In this document: piece by piece, positions 1 to 6,804 of the stretch
Numbering within the stretch: the stretch's first letter is position 1
Layout of the letters: the number at the start of each line of letters is the position of its first letter
Origin: Candidatus Omnitrophota bacterium
GTDB taxonomy: Bacteria > Omnitrophota > Gorgyraeia > 1-14-0-20-64-10 > JACQQZ01
DNA: 12,806 nt
Assembly (NCBI GenBank): GCA_016206635.1
Contig: JACQRF010000001.1
Location: forward strand, 1-12,806
Direction: 5' to 3'
Made by a program: the position numbers and the translations under genes
Notes under the pieces: generated by a model
The model's database searches: none
What the model was told of the DNA's origin: nothing
Seen by the model: only the letters and a program-made list of their open reading frames with translations

Positions 1-633
1 CGCCCACAGCTCGTCCAACTCGCATCCCGGCGGCGTCGGGACCGACGGGCGGGTCGCGTACAAGACCGCCAGCGGCACCAAGATCGTGCGCGACCAGGCC
101 GAGACTTCGTAGATGTTGAAGGGGCACCAGGTCGGCAGCAGGATCAGCTCCGGCGGCAAGGCCGGGACCTGGCTCCAGGGATACTGGCCGAACATCGCGA
201 GGTAGGTTTTCTCAAAGCTGTTGACCCGGCCGAGGCCGCCGAGCCGCAGGATCGTCGCCCGCGCCTTGGATAAGACGGGGCCGTCGGCCAAGTGGCCGGC
301 CAGCTTGAGCGCGAAGTAGGCCTTGACCGTCGCGTTGAGCTCCGAGGGGCCGCCGTCGTAGATGTTCCACCCGCCGTCCGGGAGCTGTTTGGCGAGAATC
401 TGCGCGGCGAGCCGGCGCTCGCGGACCGGGTCGGCCCGCCCGAGGAACCGCCAAAACTTGATGGTGTCCGACTCGAGGGTGGTGTCCGCCTCCAGCTCGC
501 CGCACCAGTAACCATCCGGATGCTGGAGGGCCAACAAGGCCTGGCGGGCGCGGGCGATCGCCGTATCGATCGGCAAGAGATGCCCCGTGAGTCCCTCCCT
601 CGGCAATTGCCGAGGGAGGGACTCACGGGGCAT
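1..633 (-). CDS. shc: Squalene-hopene cyclase, N-terminal 211 codons (3' end outside window)
   Basis: Cyclises squalene to hopene/hopanol at the membrane, the step that commits squalene to hopanoids. Translation of the minus strand gives family signatures: ALLALQHPDGYWCGELEAD near residue 32, then TLESD, a QW-type repeat QLPDGGWNIYDGGPSELNATV (split here as QLPDGGWNIY and GGPSELNATV, about residues 83-103), and PPELILLPTWCPFNIYEVSAW around residues 160-181. The catalytic DXDD region lies beyond the left edge. I start it at the ATG at 633 because GGAGGG (638-643) lies 4 nt upstream; in-frame GTG codons further upstream (for example 687) have no such site. The first roughly 20 codons are encoded by a perfect 60-bp palindrome, so the native family sequence seems to begin only near LPIDTAIARA. 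It lies 60 nt after dxs and probably shares its transcript. Confidence 0.93.
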   Translation of the reverse strand, partial: MPRESLPRQLPREGLTGHLLPIDTAIARARQALLALQHPDGYWCGELEADTTLESDTIKFWRFLGRADPVRERRLAAQILAKQLPDGGWNIYDGGPSELNATVKAYFALKLAGHLADGPVLSKARATILRLGGLGRVNSFEKTYLAMFGQYPWSQVPALPPELILLPTWCPFNIYEVSAWSRTILVPLAVLYATRPSVPTPPGCELDELWA

Positions 634-636
634 CTC
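577..636. repeat. Perfect 60-bp palindrome spanning the shc start codon
   Basis: Every base pairs around a centre between 606 and 607 (core CGGCAATTGCCG), with no loop; the symmetry stops at 576/637. The 30-nt right arm begins GAGATGCCCCGTGAG on the minus strand and so includes the shc ATG. It is exactly 20 codons long and contains no stop in the shc frame. It shows no clear sequence likeness to the other palindromes in the window. Confidence 0.95.
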
Positions 637-637
637 A

Positions 638-643
638 CCCTCC
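638..643 (-). promoter_or_regulatory. Shine-Dalgarno site deciding the shc start
   Basis: GGAGGG on the minus strand, 4 nt before the ATG at 633. It sits just outside the 60-bp palindrome that contains the ATG, so the start codon would lie at the base of a strong mRNA hairpin while the ribosome site stays single-stranded. Confidence 0.6.
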
Positions 644-693
644 ACGGAGGCATTCGGCAACGGTGTCACGGAATGTGCGCTGGCCACGCGAGG

Positions 694-2610
694 TCAGACC
701 GAGGAGAGGGACGGGGCCTGGGCCAGCACTGATTTCGCGTGCTCGGCGATCGCCGGCGAGGTGAGCCCGCCCTGCTCCAGCAGCAGCTCCCGCTTGCCGT
801 GCTCCACGAACCGGTCGGGGAGACCCACCACGCGGATCCGGACGCGATTAATGCCCTGGGCCTCGAGATATTCCAGCACGGCGCTGCCGAACCCGCCGCG
901 CTTGACCCCTTCTTCAATGGTCACGATCGCGCGGTGGCGCTGCACCGCCTGCTCGATGAGGCCGGTATCGAGCGGCTTGGCCCAACGGGCATTGATCACC
1001 GAGGCGCTGATTCCCTCTTGGCGCAGCAGGGCCACCGCCTCGAGCGCCGGCGCCACCATGCTGCCGAGCGCCAGCAGCGCCACGTCGGTCCCCTCGACGA
1101 GCCACTCCCCCTGCCCCACCTGGATCGGCCTCTTGGGGTCGAGGTATTCCACGATCGGCAGCGCCGGCGTGCGCAGGACGCCGCCGCGCGGGTACCGAAT
1201 CGCGATCGGCCCGGCGGTGTGCCGCGCGGCGAACTGGAGCATCGCCTCGAATTCATCGAGGTCTTTCGGGGCGGCGATCACGAGATTCGGCAGCGGGCTC
1301 AGGTACGCCAGGTCGAACATCCCGTGATGGGTGATCCCGTCGTCGCCGGCCAGCCCCGCGCGGTCCAGGCAGAAGATCACCGGCAGCCGCTGGATGCACA
1401 CATCGTGGATCGTCTGGTCGTACGCGCGCTGGAGGAAGGTCGAGTAGATGGCGGCGATCGGTTTGACGCCGGCCTTGGCGAGCCCCGCCGCGAACGCCAC
1501 GGCGTACTGCTCGCACATCCCGACATCGTAGAACCGCTCGGGGAACCGCTTCGAGTACTCGACGAGGCCGGTCCCGTCGGGCATCGCCGCGGTGATCGCC
1601 ACGATCGCCGGGTCCTGCTCGGCCAGGGCGATCACCGCCTTGCCGAACCGCTGGGTGTAGGTTTCCGAGGAGGGCTTCTTGATGAACTCGCCGGTGGCCG
1701 GGTCGAACGGGACGACGCCGTGATATTTCCATTGCTCCTGCTCCGCGTACGAGAGCCCTTTCCCCTTCACCGTGATGACGTGCAGGATCTTCGGCCCCGG
1801 CAGCGCTTTGATATTCGACAAGGTCTTGACGAGCTGGTCGGTGTCGTGGCCGTCCACCGGCCCGAAGTAGCGGAAGCCGAGCTCCTCGAAGATGAGGCCG
1901 GGCGTGAGGTAGCTCTTGAGGTGCTCTTCCACCCGGCGGGCCAGCCGCACGATCCGGAACCCGAGCTTGGGGAGCCGCTGCATCCGGCCCTCCAGCGTGC
2001 GGCGGAGGCGGTTGTACAGCGGATCGGTGATGATGCGATTGAGCGTGCGCGACAACGCCCCCGTGGCCGGCGCGATCGCCATCTTGTTGTCGTTGAGGAT
2101 AATCAGGAAATCGGTGCTGGAATGGCCGGCGTTGTTCAGCGCCTCCAGGGCCATCCCGCCGGGCAGCGAGCCGTCGCCGATGATTGCCACGACCTTGTGA
2201 TGCTGGCCATGATGATCGCGGGCGCGGGCCAACCCGAACGCCGTGCCGATGGATGTGCAGCCGTGGCCGATCGTGAACAGGTCGTACGGGCTCTCGTCGC
2301 GGTGCGGGAACCCGCTGATGCCGCCGAGCTGGCGCAGGGTATGGAACCGGTCGCGGCGGCCGGTGATCAGCTTGTGCGCGTAGGCCTGGTAGCCGACGTC
2401 CCAGACCAGGTGATCCTCCGGGGTGTTGAAGGCGTAGTGCAGCGAGAGGACCAGCTCGACGGCGCCGAGCGAGCCGCCGAGGTGGCCGCCGGTCTTGGAG
2501 ACGGTCTGAATGATGACGTCGCGGATTTCCTGCGCCACCTGCGGCAGCTGGTCCCGGCGCAACGCCCGCAGGTCGGCCGGGCTGTTGATCTGGTCGAGGA
2601 GGCGGGCCAT
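694..2610 (-). CDS. dxs: 1-deoxy-D-xylulose-5-phosphate synthase
   Basis: Condenses pyruvate and glyceraldehyde 3-phosphate to DXP with thiamine diphosphate, the first step of the MEP isoprenoid pathway; cytosolic. The 638 residues match the usual family length (about 620-640). Visible signatures in order: GGHLGGSLGAVEL (41-53), WDVGYQAYAHKLITGR (70-85), GFPHRDES (100-107), GHGCTSI (115-121), the thiamine diphosphate motif GDGSLPGGMA starting at 145, NDNKMAIAP shortly after, and the transketolase-like half with GMCEQYAV and DRAGLAGDDGITHHGMFD. The motif usually written GHSSTSI or GHASTSI reads GHGCTSI here, a mild oddity. The ATG is 2 nt after the ispA stop, with GAGGG about 10 nt upstream. 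Its place between ispA and shc suggests supply of precursor to hopanoids. Confidence 0.97.
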   Translation of the reverse strand: MARLLDQINSPADLRALRRDQLPQVAQEIRDVIIQTVSKTGGHLGGSLGAVELVLSLHYAFNTPEDHLVWDVGYQAYAHKLITGRRDRFHTLRQLGGISGFPHRDESPYDLFTIGHGCTSIGTAFGLARARDHHGQHHKVVAIIGDGSLPGGMALEALNNAGHSSTDFLIILNDNKMAIAPATGALSRTLNRIITDPLYNRLRRTLEGRMQRLPKLGFRIVRLARRVEEHLKSYLTPGLIFEELGFRYFGPVDGHDTDQLVKTLSNIKALPGPKILHVITVKGKGLSYAEQEQWKYHGVVPFDPATGEFIKKPSSETYTQRFGKAVIALAEQDPAIVAITAAMPDGTGLVEYSKRFPERFYDVGMCEQYAVAFAAGLAKAGVKPIAAIYSTFLQRAYDQTIHDVCIQRLPVIFCLDRAGLAGDDGITHHGMFDLAYLSPLPNLVIAAPKDLDEFEAMLQFAARHTAGPIAIRYPRGGVLRTPALPIVEYLDPKRPIQVGQGEWLVEGTDVALLALGSMVAPALEAVALLRQEGISASVINARWAKPLDTGLIEQAVQRHRAIVTIEEGVKRGGFGSAVLEYLEAQGINRVRIRVVGLPDRFVEHGKRELLLEQGGLTSPAIAEHAKSVLAQAPSLSSV

Positions 2611-2612
2611 GG

Positions 2613-3455
2613 TTACGCGGCCCTCGTGAGCAGGAACTCGGCAAGCCGCGCCAGCGGCTCGGCCCGGCGGCCCAGCGAGGCGACGGCCTGCGTGGCCTCG
2701 CCGGTCAGCGTCTGGGCTTTCCGGCGCGTGGGCGCCTCACCCCAGACCGGGACTACGCCATCACGATCCAAGAGATCGTCCACCAACTGGAACACGAGGC
2801 CGACGCACTCCCCGTAGCGGGTGAGCTTCGCGAGCGCGGCGCGGCTCGCGCCGCCGGCGAGCCCCCCCATGCGGACCGCCGCGGTGATGAGGGCGCCTGT
2901 CTTATGGGTGAGGATGTAGTCCATCGCCTGCCGATCCGGGGTGCGGCCCACCCCCTGAATATCCATGACTTGCCCCCCGACCATGCCGAACGTCCCGGCG
3001 CCCCGGGCCAGCTCGCGGGCGACCGCTATCCAGACGGCCGGGCGGCGACGCCGCGCGGACAGGATGGCAAAGCTCAACGTCAGCAACGCGTCACCGGCCA
3101 AGATGCCGATCGCCTCGCCGAACTGCTTGTGGCACGACGGCCGGCCGCGGCGCAGATCGTCATCATCCATCGCCGGCAGATCATCATGAATTAAGGAATA
3201 GGCGTGGACCAGCTCCACCGCGCACGCCGCCGGCATCGCCTCTTCCAAGGCGCCGCCGACCGCCTCGGCCGCCGCGAGCGTCAGGATCGGCCGGATCCGC
3301 TTGCCATCCCCCAGCACGCTGTACCGCATCGCCTCATGGATGACCGACGGCGCCTCGCCGGCCGGTGGCAGGACGGTGTCCAATGCGCGATGGATCAGCG
3401 CTTGGCGGTGCTTGAGATAGGTCGCGAGTGGGGTCCGCGTCGCATGCATGATCAT
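2613..3455 (-). CDS. ispA: Polyprenyl (farnesyl/geranyl) diphosphate synthase
   Basis: Builds farnesyl diphosphate from IPP and DMAPP, the substrate for the HpnC/D squalene steps; cytosolic. The 280-residue protein has GDGKRIRP (49-56), the first aspartate-rich motif DDLPAMD (91-97) followed by DDDLRRGRPS, GGQVMDI (160-166), HKTGALI (184-190) and the second motif FQLVDDLLD (222-230). The reading frame is open to 3698, but that stretch only overlaps hpnE, so I start at the ATG at 3455, 20 nt after hpnE; the ATG at 3449 is equally possible and neither has a clear ribosome site. Oddity: after DDLLD the usual GK-x-x-GKD...K-x-TYP segment is missing and replaced by GVVPVWGEAPTRRKAQ, leaving a short C-terminus. 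Product chain length cannot be told from sequence. Confidence 0.92.
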   Translation of the reverse strand: MIMHATRTPLATYLKHRQALIHRALDTVLPPAGEAPSVIHEAMRYSVLGDGKRIRPILTLAAAEAVGGALEEAMPAACAVELVHAYSLIHDDLPAMDDDDLRRGRPSCHKQFGEAIGILAGDALLTLSFAILSARRRRPAVWIAVARELARGAGTFGMVGGQVMDIQGVGRTPDRQAMDYILTHKTGALITAAVRMGGLAGGASRAALAKLTRYGECVGLVFQLVDDLLDRDGVVPVWGEAPTRRKAQTLTGEATQAVASLGRRAEPLARLAEFLLTRAA

Positions 3456-3475
3456 GAAGGAACTTTGATAAACCG

Positions 3476-4861
3476 TTATGCTAACGCGGCAGGATTTGAT
3501 GTGCAAGCAATTTGTAACGCCGCGGCGGCCCCGCTGGCGACGGCGCTCTCGATGGTCGCCGGCAAACCGGTGGCGGTCCAATCGCCCGCCAGAGAGAGGT
3601 TGGGCCAGGGGGTCCGCGGACCGGGCCGCCACGCCTGGCTGCCGGGCGGGGTCCGGATGGTGGCGGCATGCTCCCGCACGATCTGGGTTTTGAGCCACCG
3701 CGCGCCGCGGGCGGCCGGCAGGCAGGCCTCGAGGTCTTCGCGGGCGAGCGCCACCAATGGCTCGTTCGACTGCCCGACGTACGCCGCCGCCGCGCTGATG
3801 ACCAGCGCCACGTGGGTGCTCGGCCCCGCCGTGACGACCTGCGACCGGTTAAACACCCATTGGACCCGGCGGCCGATCAGGCCGACGAACGTCTGGTCTG
3901 TGATCAGCCGGTCCAACCACAGGTTGATGGACACGATCGGCGACGCGGTGAACCGGGAGAGTCCCGCCAGTGTCGGATCGCGGCTCGTCAGCGACGACGG
4001 CAGCAGGCGCGCCAGCTCGTGCGGCGGCGTCGCGATCACGTAGGCATCGGCCGTCAGTCGCTCGCCGCCGGCCAACCGCAGGCCGGTCGCCCGCGCGCCG
4101 TCGCCGTCGGCCGCCGCCACCGCGGTGTTCACCCGCACTGTGCCGCCGGCCTGCTCGATAATGCGCGCCGCCGGCCGCGTGTAAAGATCGCTCAGGCCGA
4201 CGGTGGCCAAGCCGAGCCGCGCGGCAGACGATCCCTGGCCGAACATCCGAGCCAGCACCGTCGCCAGCCCCAGCGCCGACGTGTGCTCCGGGTCGTCGTT
4301 GAGCGCGGCGATCGTCAGCGGATCCCAGAACACCTGGCGGCTGCGGGGCGTCTGGCCGAGCGTCGCCAGCCACTGCGCCACCGTCATCTGGTCAAGATGG
4401 TCGTCAGCAGAACAGGGACTGTCCCCAGTGCTGGAGGGGACTGTCCCTGTTCTGAGATGCCGCACCACTCGCAGCATCGCGAGCTTGTCCCCCCACGACA
4501 GCGCGCCGAAGCCGCAGAGCCCCGCGGCCAGGGACCACGGGGCCGGCCATGACGGGCAACGCAACACCGCCGGCCGTCGTCCGGCCTCCGCGAATGCGAC
4601 CGTCAACTGTGGTTGGAAACGGATCAGGTGGTCGGTGCCGAGGCGCTTGAGGAATCGGAGGGTCTGCGTGTAGGCGCCGAGGAAGACGTGCTGGCCGTTG
4701 TCCACCACGTCGCCGCTGGCCGGGTCGGTGAACGACCGCGCCCGGCCTCCGAGCGCCCCGCCCCGCTCCAGCACGGTGACCCGCCAGCCCGCGTCGGCCA
4801 GCGCTACCCCCGCCGCCAGCCCCGCCAGCCCGCCGCCAATGACAATCGCTCGTGGTGTCAT
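3476..4861 (-). CDS. hpnE: Hydroxysqualene dehydroxylase / squalene-associated FAD-dependent oxidoreductase
   Basis: In the HpnC-HpnD-HpnE route, HpnE reduces hydroxysqualene to squalene using FAD. The 461-residue protein opens with a dinucleotide-binding motif GGGLAGLAAG (9-18), E32 of the FAD ribose site, LGGRARSF (37-44) and the family signature DNGQHVFLG (about 54-62). It contains FWDPL and LNDDPEHTSALGLA mid-protein and ends with LAGDWTATGLPATIESAVASG, the C-terminal FAD motif. Residues about 136-152 (RTGTVPSSTGDSPCSAD) are encoded by an inserted hairpin repeat and fall in a loop between VVRHL and the conserved DQMTVAQWL. No good ribosome site precedes the ATG at 4861. It is separated from hpnD by the hicBA pair and a plus-strand gene, whereas hpnC, hpnD and hpnE commonly sit together. 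Confidence 0.95.
   Translation of the reverse strand: MTPRAIVIGGGLAGLAAGVALADAGWRVTVLERGGALGGRARSFTDPASGDVVDNGQHVFLGAYTQTLRFLKRLGTDHLIRFQPQLTVAFAEAGRRPAVLRCPSWPAPWSLAAGLCGFGALSWGDKLAMLRVVRHLRTGTVPSSTGDSPCSADDHLDQMTVAQWLATLGQTPRSRQVFWDPLTIAALNDDPEHTSALGLATVLARMFGQGSSAARLGLATVGLSDLYTRPAARIIEQAGGTVRVNTAVAAADGDGARATGLRLAGGERLTADAYVIATPPHELARLLPSSLTSRDPTLAGLSRFTASPIVSINLWLDRLITDQTFVGLIGRRVQWVFNRSQVVTAGPSTHVALVISAAAAYVGQSNEPLVALAREDLEACLPAARGARWLKTQIVREHAATIRTPPGSQAWRPGPRTPWPNLSLAGDWTATGLPATIESAVASGAAAALQIACTSNPAALA
4408..4454. repeat. Hairpin repeat of the GGGAC(W)GTCCC family inside hpnE
   Basis: Two 19-nt arms, 4408-4426 (CAGAACAGGGACTGTCCCC) and 4436-4454 (GGGGACTGTCCCTGTTCTG), are inverted with one mismatch around a 9-nt loop. 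Each arm itself contains the odd palindrome GGGACTGTCCC. The core is shared with the hairpin at 11167-11207. It is read through in frame within hpnE. Confidence 0.93.
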
Positions 4862-4909
4862 GTGATGAAGATGCGGCTCGTTTATCGTACGACGACAGAC
4901 GAGTCGCGC

Positions 4910-5134
4910 TTAGAGAAGTTGCCGGAACTCCGCCACGGAGAACCCCGCTTCCCGAATGATGGCTCGCAACGTGCCCTTGGCAATTTCTTTGTGAGCAGGA
5001 ACCGACAGACGACGATACGGTGGGTCTTTGTGACGCAGGATAACATGGCTCCCCCGCTGGTGATCAATCCGATAGCCGATCTTCGCCAGGGCTTTGACGA
5101 CCTCGTGGCCTGAGCAAACGGGAAGCCAACTCAC
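4910..5134 (-). CDS. hicA: HicA family mRNA interferase toxin
   Basis: A 74-residue HicA/YcfA-type protein with a double-stranded-RNA-binding-like fold; family members cleave mRNA and are held by HicB. Seen: the N-terminal LPVCSGHEVVKALAKIGY, then QRGSHVILRHKD, where the histidine of GSH is the usual catalytic residue, and SVPAHKEIAKGTLRAII. It starts at GTG, whose last bases overlap the hicB stop (GTGA, 4 nt), the classic coupled arrangement. Base composition is visibly lower in GC than the hopanoid genes: about 52% for 4981-5040 by hand count, against 87% for 10801-10860. This suggests acquisition by transfer. It lies 48 nt upstream of hpnE in the same direction. Confidence 0.93.
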   Translation of the reverse strand: MSWLPVCSGHEVVKALAKIGYRIDHQRGSHVILRHKDPPYRRLSVPAHKEIAKGTLRAIIREAGFSVAEFRQLL

Positions 5135-5349
5135 GCAGGGATTTTGACGTCTACCAACGTTTCGTGGATCGTCGGGGGAATGGGGTCGTGGTGTTTGTGC
5201 AAGCTCTCCAGATAGCCTTGGATCGCCTCTTGAATATTCCGCTGGGCCTCACGGTAAGTTTTTCCCTGCGAGACGCATCCCGGCAGTGACGGGCATTCCG
5301 CCACGTACACGCCGTCTTCATCCTGTTCGATGAGTACCCGAAACTTCAT
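5131..5349 (-). CDS. hicB: HicB family antitoxin, short form
   Basis: A 72-residue partner of HicA. The partial RNase-H-like HicB domain is seen as FRVLIEQDEDGVYVAECPSL, then PGCVSQGKTYREAQRNIQEAI. There is no room for the C-terminal helix-turn-helix or ribbon-helix-helix that longer HicB proteins use for DNA binding, so autorepression, if any, would need another means. The ATG at 5349 is preceded by AAGGGG about 6 nt upstream. It is first in a two-gene unit, antitoxin before toxin, and probably has its own promoter at 5372-5377. Confidence 0.93.
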   Translation of the reverse strand: MKFRVLIEQDEDGVYVAECPSLPGCVSQGKTYREAQRNIQEAIQGYLESLHKHHDPIPPTIHETLVDVKIPA

Positions 5350-5371
5350 TGGCCACCCCTTGTCTGCCTCA

Positions 5372-5377
5372 AGTATA
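5372..5377 (-). promoter_or_regulatory. Possible -10 box of the hicBA promoter
   Basis: TATACT on the minus strand, 22 nt upstream of the hicB ATG. The region 16-17 bp further upstream (TGTACG / ATGTAC) is a poor -35, so the call rests on the -10 box and location only. Confidence 0.4.
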
Positions 5378-5436
5378 CACCAGGATCAGCGCTCGTACAT
5401 CAGGCGAAACCTGCGGGGCGCGTGGCGCACCTTGCT

Positions 5437-5453
5437 GTTAATCAAAAGTTAAC
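5437..5453. promoter_or_regulatory. AT-rich inverted repeat in the divergent intergenic region
   Basis: GTTAA-N7-TTAAC, symmetric about 5445, in the 151-bp gap between hicB and the plus-strand gene at 5501. It is markedly AT-rich for this window and could be an operator for either divergent promoter; nothing in the sequence shows which protein would bind it. The rest of the gap holds only the two candidate promoters. Confidence 0.3.
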
Positions 5454-5465
5454 TCGTAGATTGTC

Positions 5466-5494
5466 TTGCCGTCGACGCCGCGCTCAGGTAGACT
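5466..5494 (+). promoter_or_regulatory. Possible promoter giving a leaderless transcript of the 5501 gene
   Basis: TTGCCG (5466-5471) and TAGACT (5489-5494) are separated by exactly 17 bp. Normal initiation about 7 nt downstream would fall on the A of the ATG at 5501. An AGGGG lies only 1 nt before the ATG, too close to serve as a usual ribosome site, which fits leaderless translation. Confidence 0.4.
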
Positions 5495-5500
5495 AGGGGT

Positions 5501-6793
5501 ATGCGACGATTCGCCGCCGCGATCCTGGTCTTCGCCCTGCTCGCCCCCGCGCGGGCGTGGGCGCTCCGCCCCCGCGCGGGCCGCGAGCTGTCGGCCACCA
5601 CCACCCTGCTCACCACCGGCCTGGAAGAGCGCGCCTCCTCGCCGGACGCGGGGCTGGAGGAGCAGCCGTATACCGCGGCGGTCGCGCGGCTCGTCAAAAC
5701 GGGGCTGCTTCATCTCGACTACCTCCGCAAGCACTGCAAGGTCAGCCACTTCGATGTGGACAACCCTGAACAGAACGTGTTCAGGCGGGGGAAGCGCTGG
5801 GGATGGCATGCGCATGTCGCAACCGTGAAGGGCGATCGGCTAAACATCGGGCTCTTCTACGACCTTGAGGAACGCGATGGGGCACTCGTGCTCGACGACC
5901 CGTGGGCGGAACCCATTCGAGTCAACGGCAAGCCCTTGGGGGGCAGTGAGGCCGTCCGACTCCGCGGGTTGATTCCTGAACCGATCGTGACCTGGCTCAT
6001 CAAACAAGGGCATCGTCTCATCGCCCAATCGGACGTCCAACAGGCGCTGCGGCACACCATGGCCTACCCACCTCCCGATGTGATGGAGATGGGGGATGTC
6101 GCGACCGACGGGGCCAAGGGGCTTCGTGTCACCATTACCTATCCCACACTACTGCATCCTGGGGATAGCGCGTGGGTTGCCCAACCGGCATCGCTCCTCG
6201 CCAGACGTTTCCGGAAGCCCTTGGTGCTGACGATCCGGCGAAGAAGTCAGGACCTCCACGACGAGGGCCCGCGCGACACGGCCACGGTCCCGTTGGCAGA
6301 AGAAATCCAGGCCATCCTTCGTTCGTGGGGTCCGTGGGCGTATCCCCCCGGAATGGCCAGGCCCTACAAAACCGTCTTGGTCCTCCCGGACGTGCAATTG
6401 AAGAGCTACCCGGCCCTCCTGCGTTTCCTGCAACTGTACCCCCCAGAATTGCGCGGGACACTGGCTGTCATCACGAAGAAGAAGCGGCTGCTCAACGCAT
6501 TGGCAGGGGCCTCTGGGGTCATGACCGGCTCATCCTTCTCGCAACTCACGGCTGACGTCACGAAGGAAGCCAGGGCAAAACGGTCGTCCGGTACAATCGT
6601 CCTGTACGTTCCATCGTCTGAAGTCGGTCGTGCTCGACCAAGGCGTTCGTCCTTCTGGGAGGTCACGACGGTCCCGCTGGTGACGCCAAAGACTCTTCCC
6701 CAGTTCCTGTCGTGCCTTGAACATGGGGGCCTCACGGTGCGCAAGTATCCTCCGGCGCAGTACCTCGCCGACCGGCTCGAGCAATGGCTGTAG
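5501..6793 (+). CDS. Unrecognised exported protein with two N-terminal GLEE motifs
   Basis: I do not recognise a family. The 430 residues begin with a clear signal peptide: MRR, a hydrophobic run AAAILVFALLAPA, and a likely cleavage after Ala-Trp-Ala (19-21), leaving LRPRAG as the mature N-terminus. Two copies of GLEE follow at residues 40-43 and 51-54. The rest looks soluble, with KRWGWHAHVATV around residue 100, a stretch near 290-330 that reads like an alternating beta/alpha fold (YKTVLVLPDVQLKSYPALL, then GTLAVITKKKRLLNAL), and the C-terminus YLADRLEQWL. It is the only plus-strand gene, lies between hicB and hpnD, and converges on hpnD with 7 nt between stop codons. Its GC content from about 5750 onward is lower than that of the hopanoid genes. 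The open frame, signal peptide and upstream promoter elements argue that it is real. Confidence 0.8.
   Translation: MRRFAAAILVFALLAPARAWALRPRAGRELSATTTLLTTGLEERASSPDAGLEEQPYTAAVARLVKTGLLHLDYLRKHCKVSHFDVDNPEQNVFRRGKRWGWHAHVATVKGDRLNIGLFYDLEERDGALVLDDPWAEPIRVNGKPLGGSEAVRLRGLIPEPIVTWLIKQGHRLIAQSDVQQALRHTMAYPPPDVMEMGDVATDGAKGLRVTITYPTLLHPGDSAWVAQPASLLARRFRKPLVLTIRRRSQDLHDEGPRDTATVPLAEEIQAILRSWGPWAYPPGMARPYKTVLVLPDVQLKSYPALLRFLQLYPPELRGTLAVITKKKRLLNALAGASGVMTGSSFSQLTADVTKEARAKRSSGTIVLYVPSSEVGRARPRRSSFWEVTTVPLVTPKTLPQFLSCLEHGGLTVRKYPPAQYLADRLEQWL
5542..5581. repeat. Direct repeat of 15 bp around the signal-peptide end
   Basis: CGCCCCCGCGCGGGC occurs at 5542-5556 and again at 5567-5581. The 25-nt offset is not a multiple of three, so the two copies encode different residues (LAPARA versus RPRAG). 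This may be chance in GC-rich sequence or a small local duplication. Confidence 0.5.
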
Positions 6794-6804
6794 CCGTTGG
6801 CTAC
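6790..6804. other. Small hairpin formed by two convergent stop codons
   Basis: GTAGCC-GTT-GGCTAC contains the stop of the plus-strand gene (6791-6793) and the hpnD stop (6801-6803). The stem is 6 bp with no T-tract on either side, so it is at best a weak transcription boundary. Confidence 0.35.

Noticed and set aside
739..2817. A 692-codon open frame on the plus strand opposite dxs
   Set aside because: It mirrors dxs/ispA codons in GC-rich DNA; its protein is a His/Arg/Asp-rich low-complexity shadow, while the minus-strand frame gives a full DXS with all motifs.
3611..3622. 12-bp palindrome GGTCCGCGGACC in hpnE
   Set aside because: Short palindromes are common by chance at this GC content, and there is no sign of an extra peptide.
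3456..3698. Upstream extension of the ispA frame
   Set aside because: The added residues overlap the C-terminus of hpnE and resemble no prenyl synthase; the ATG at 3455 or 3449 fits the family N-terminus.
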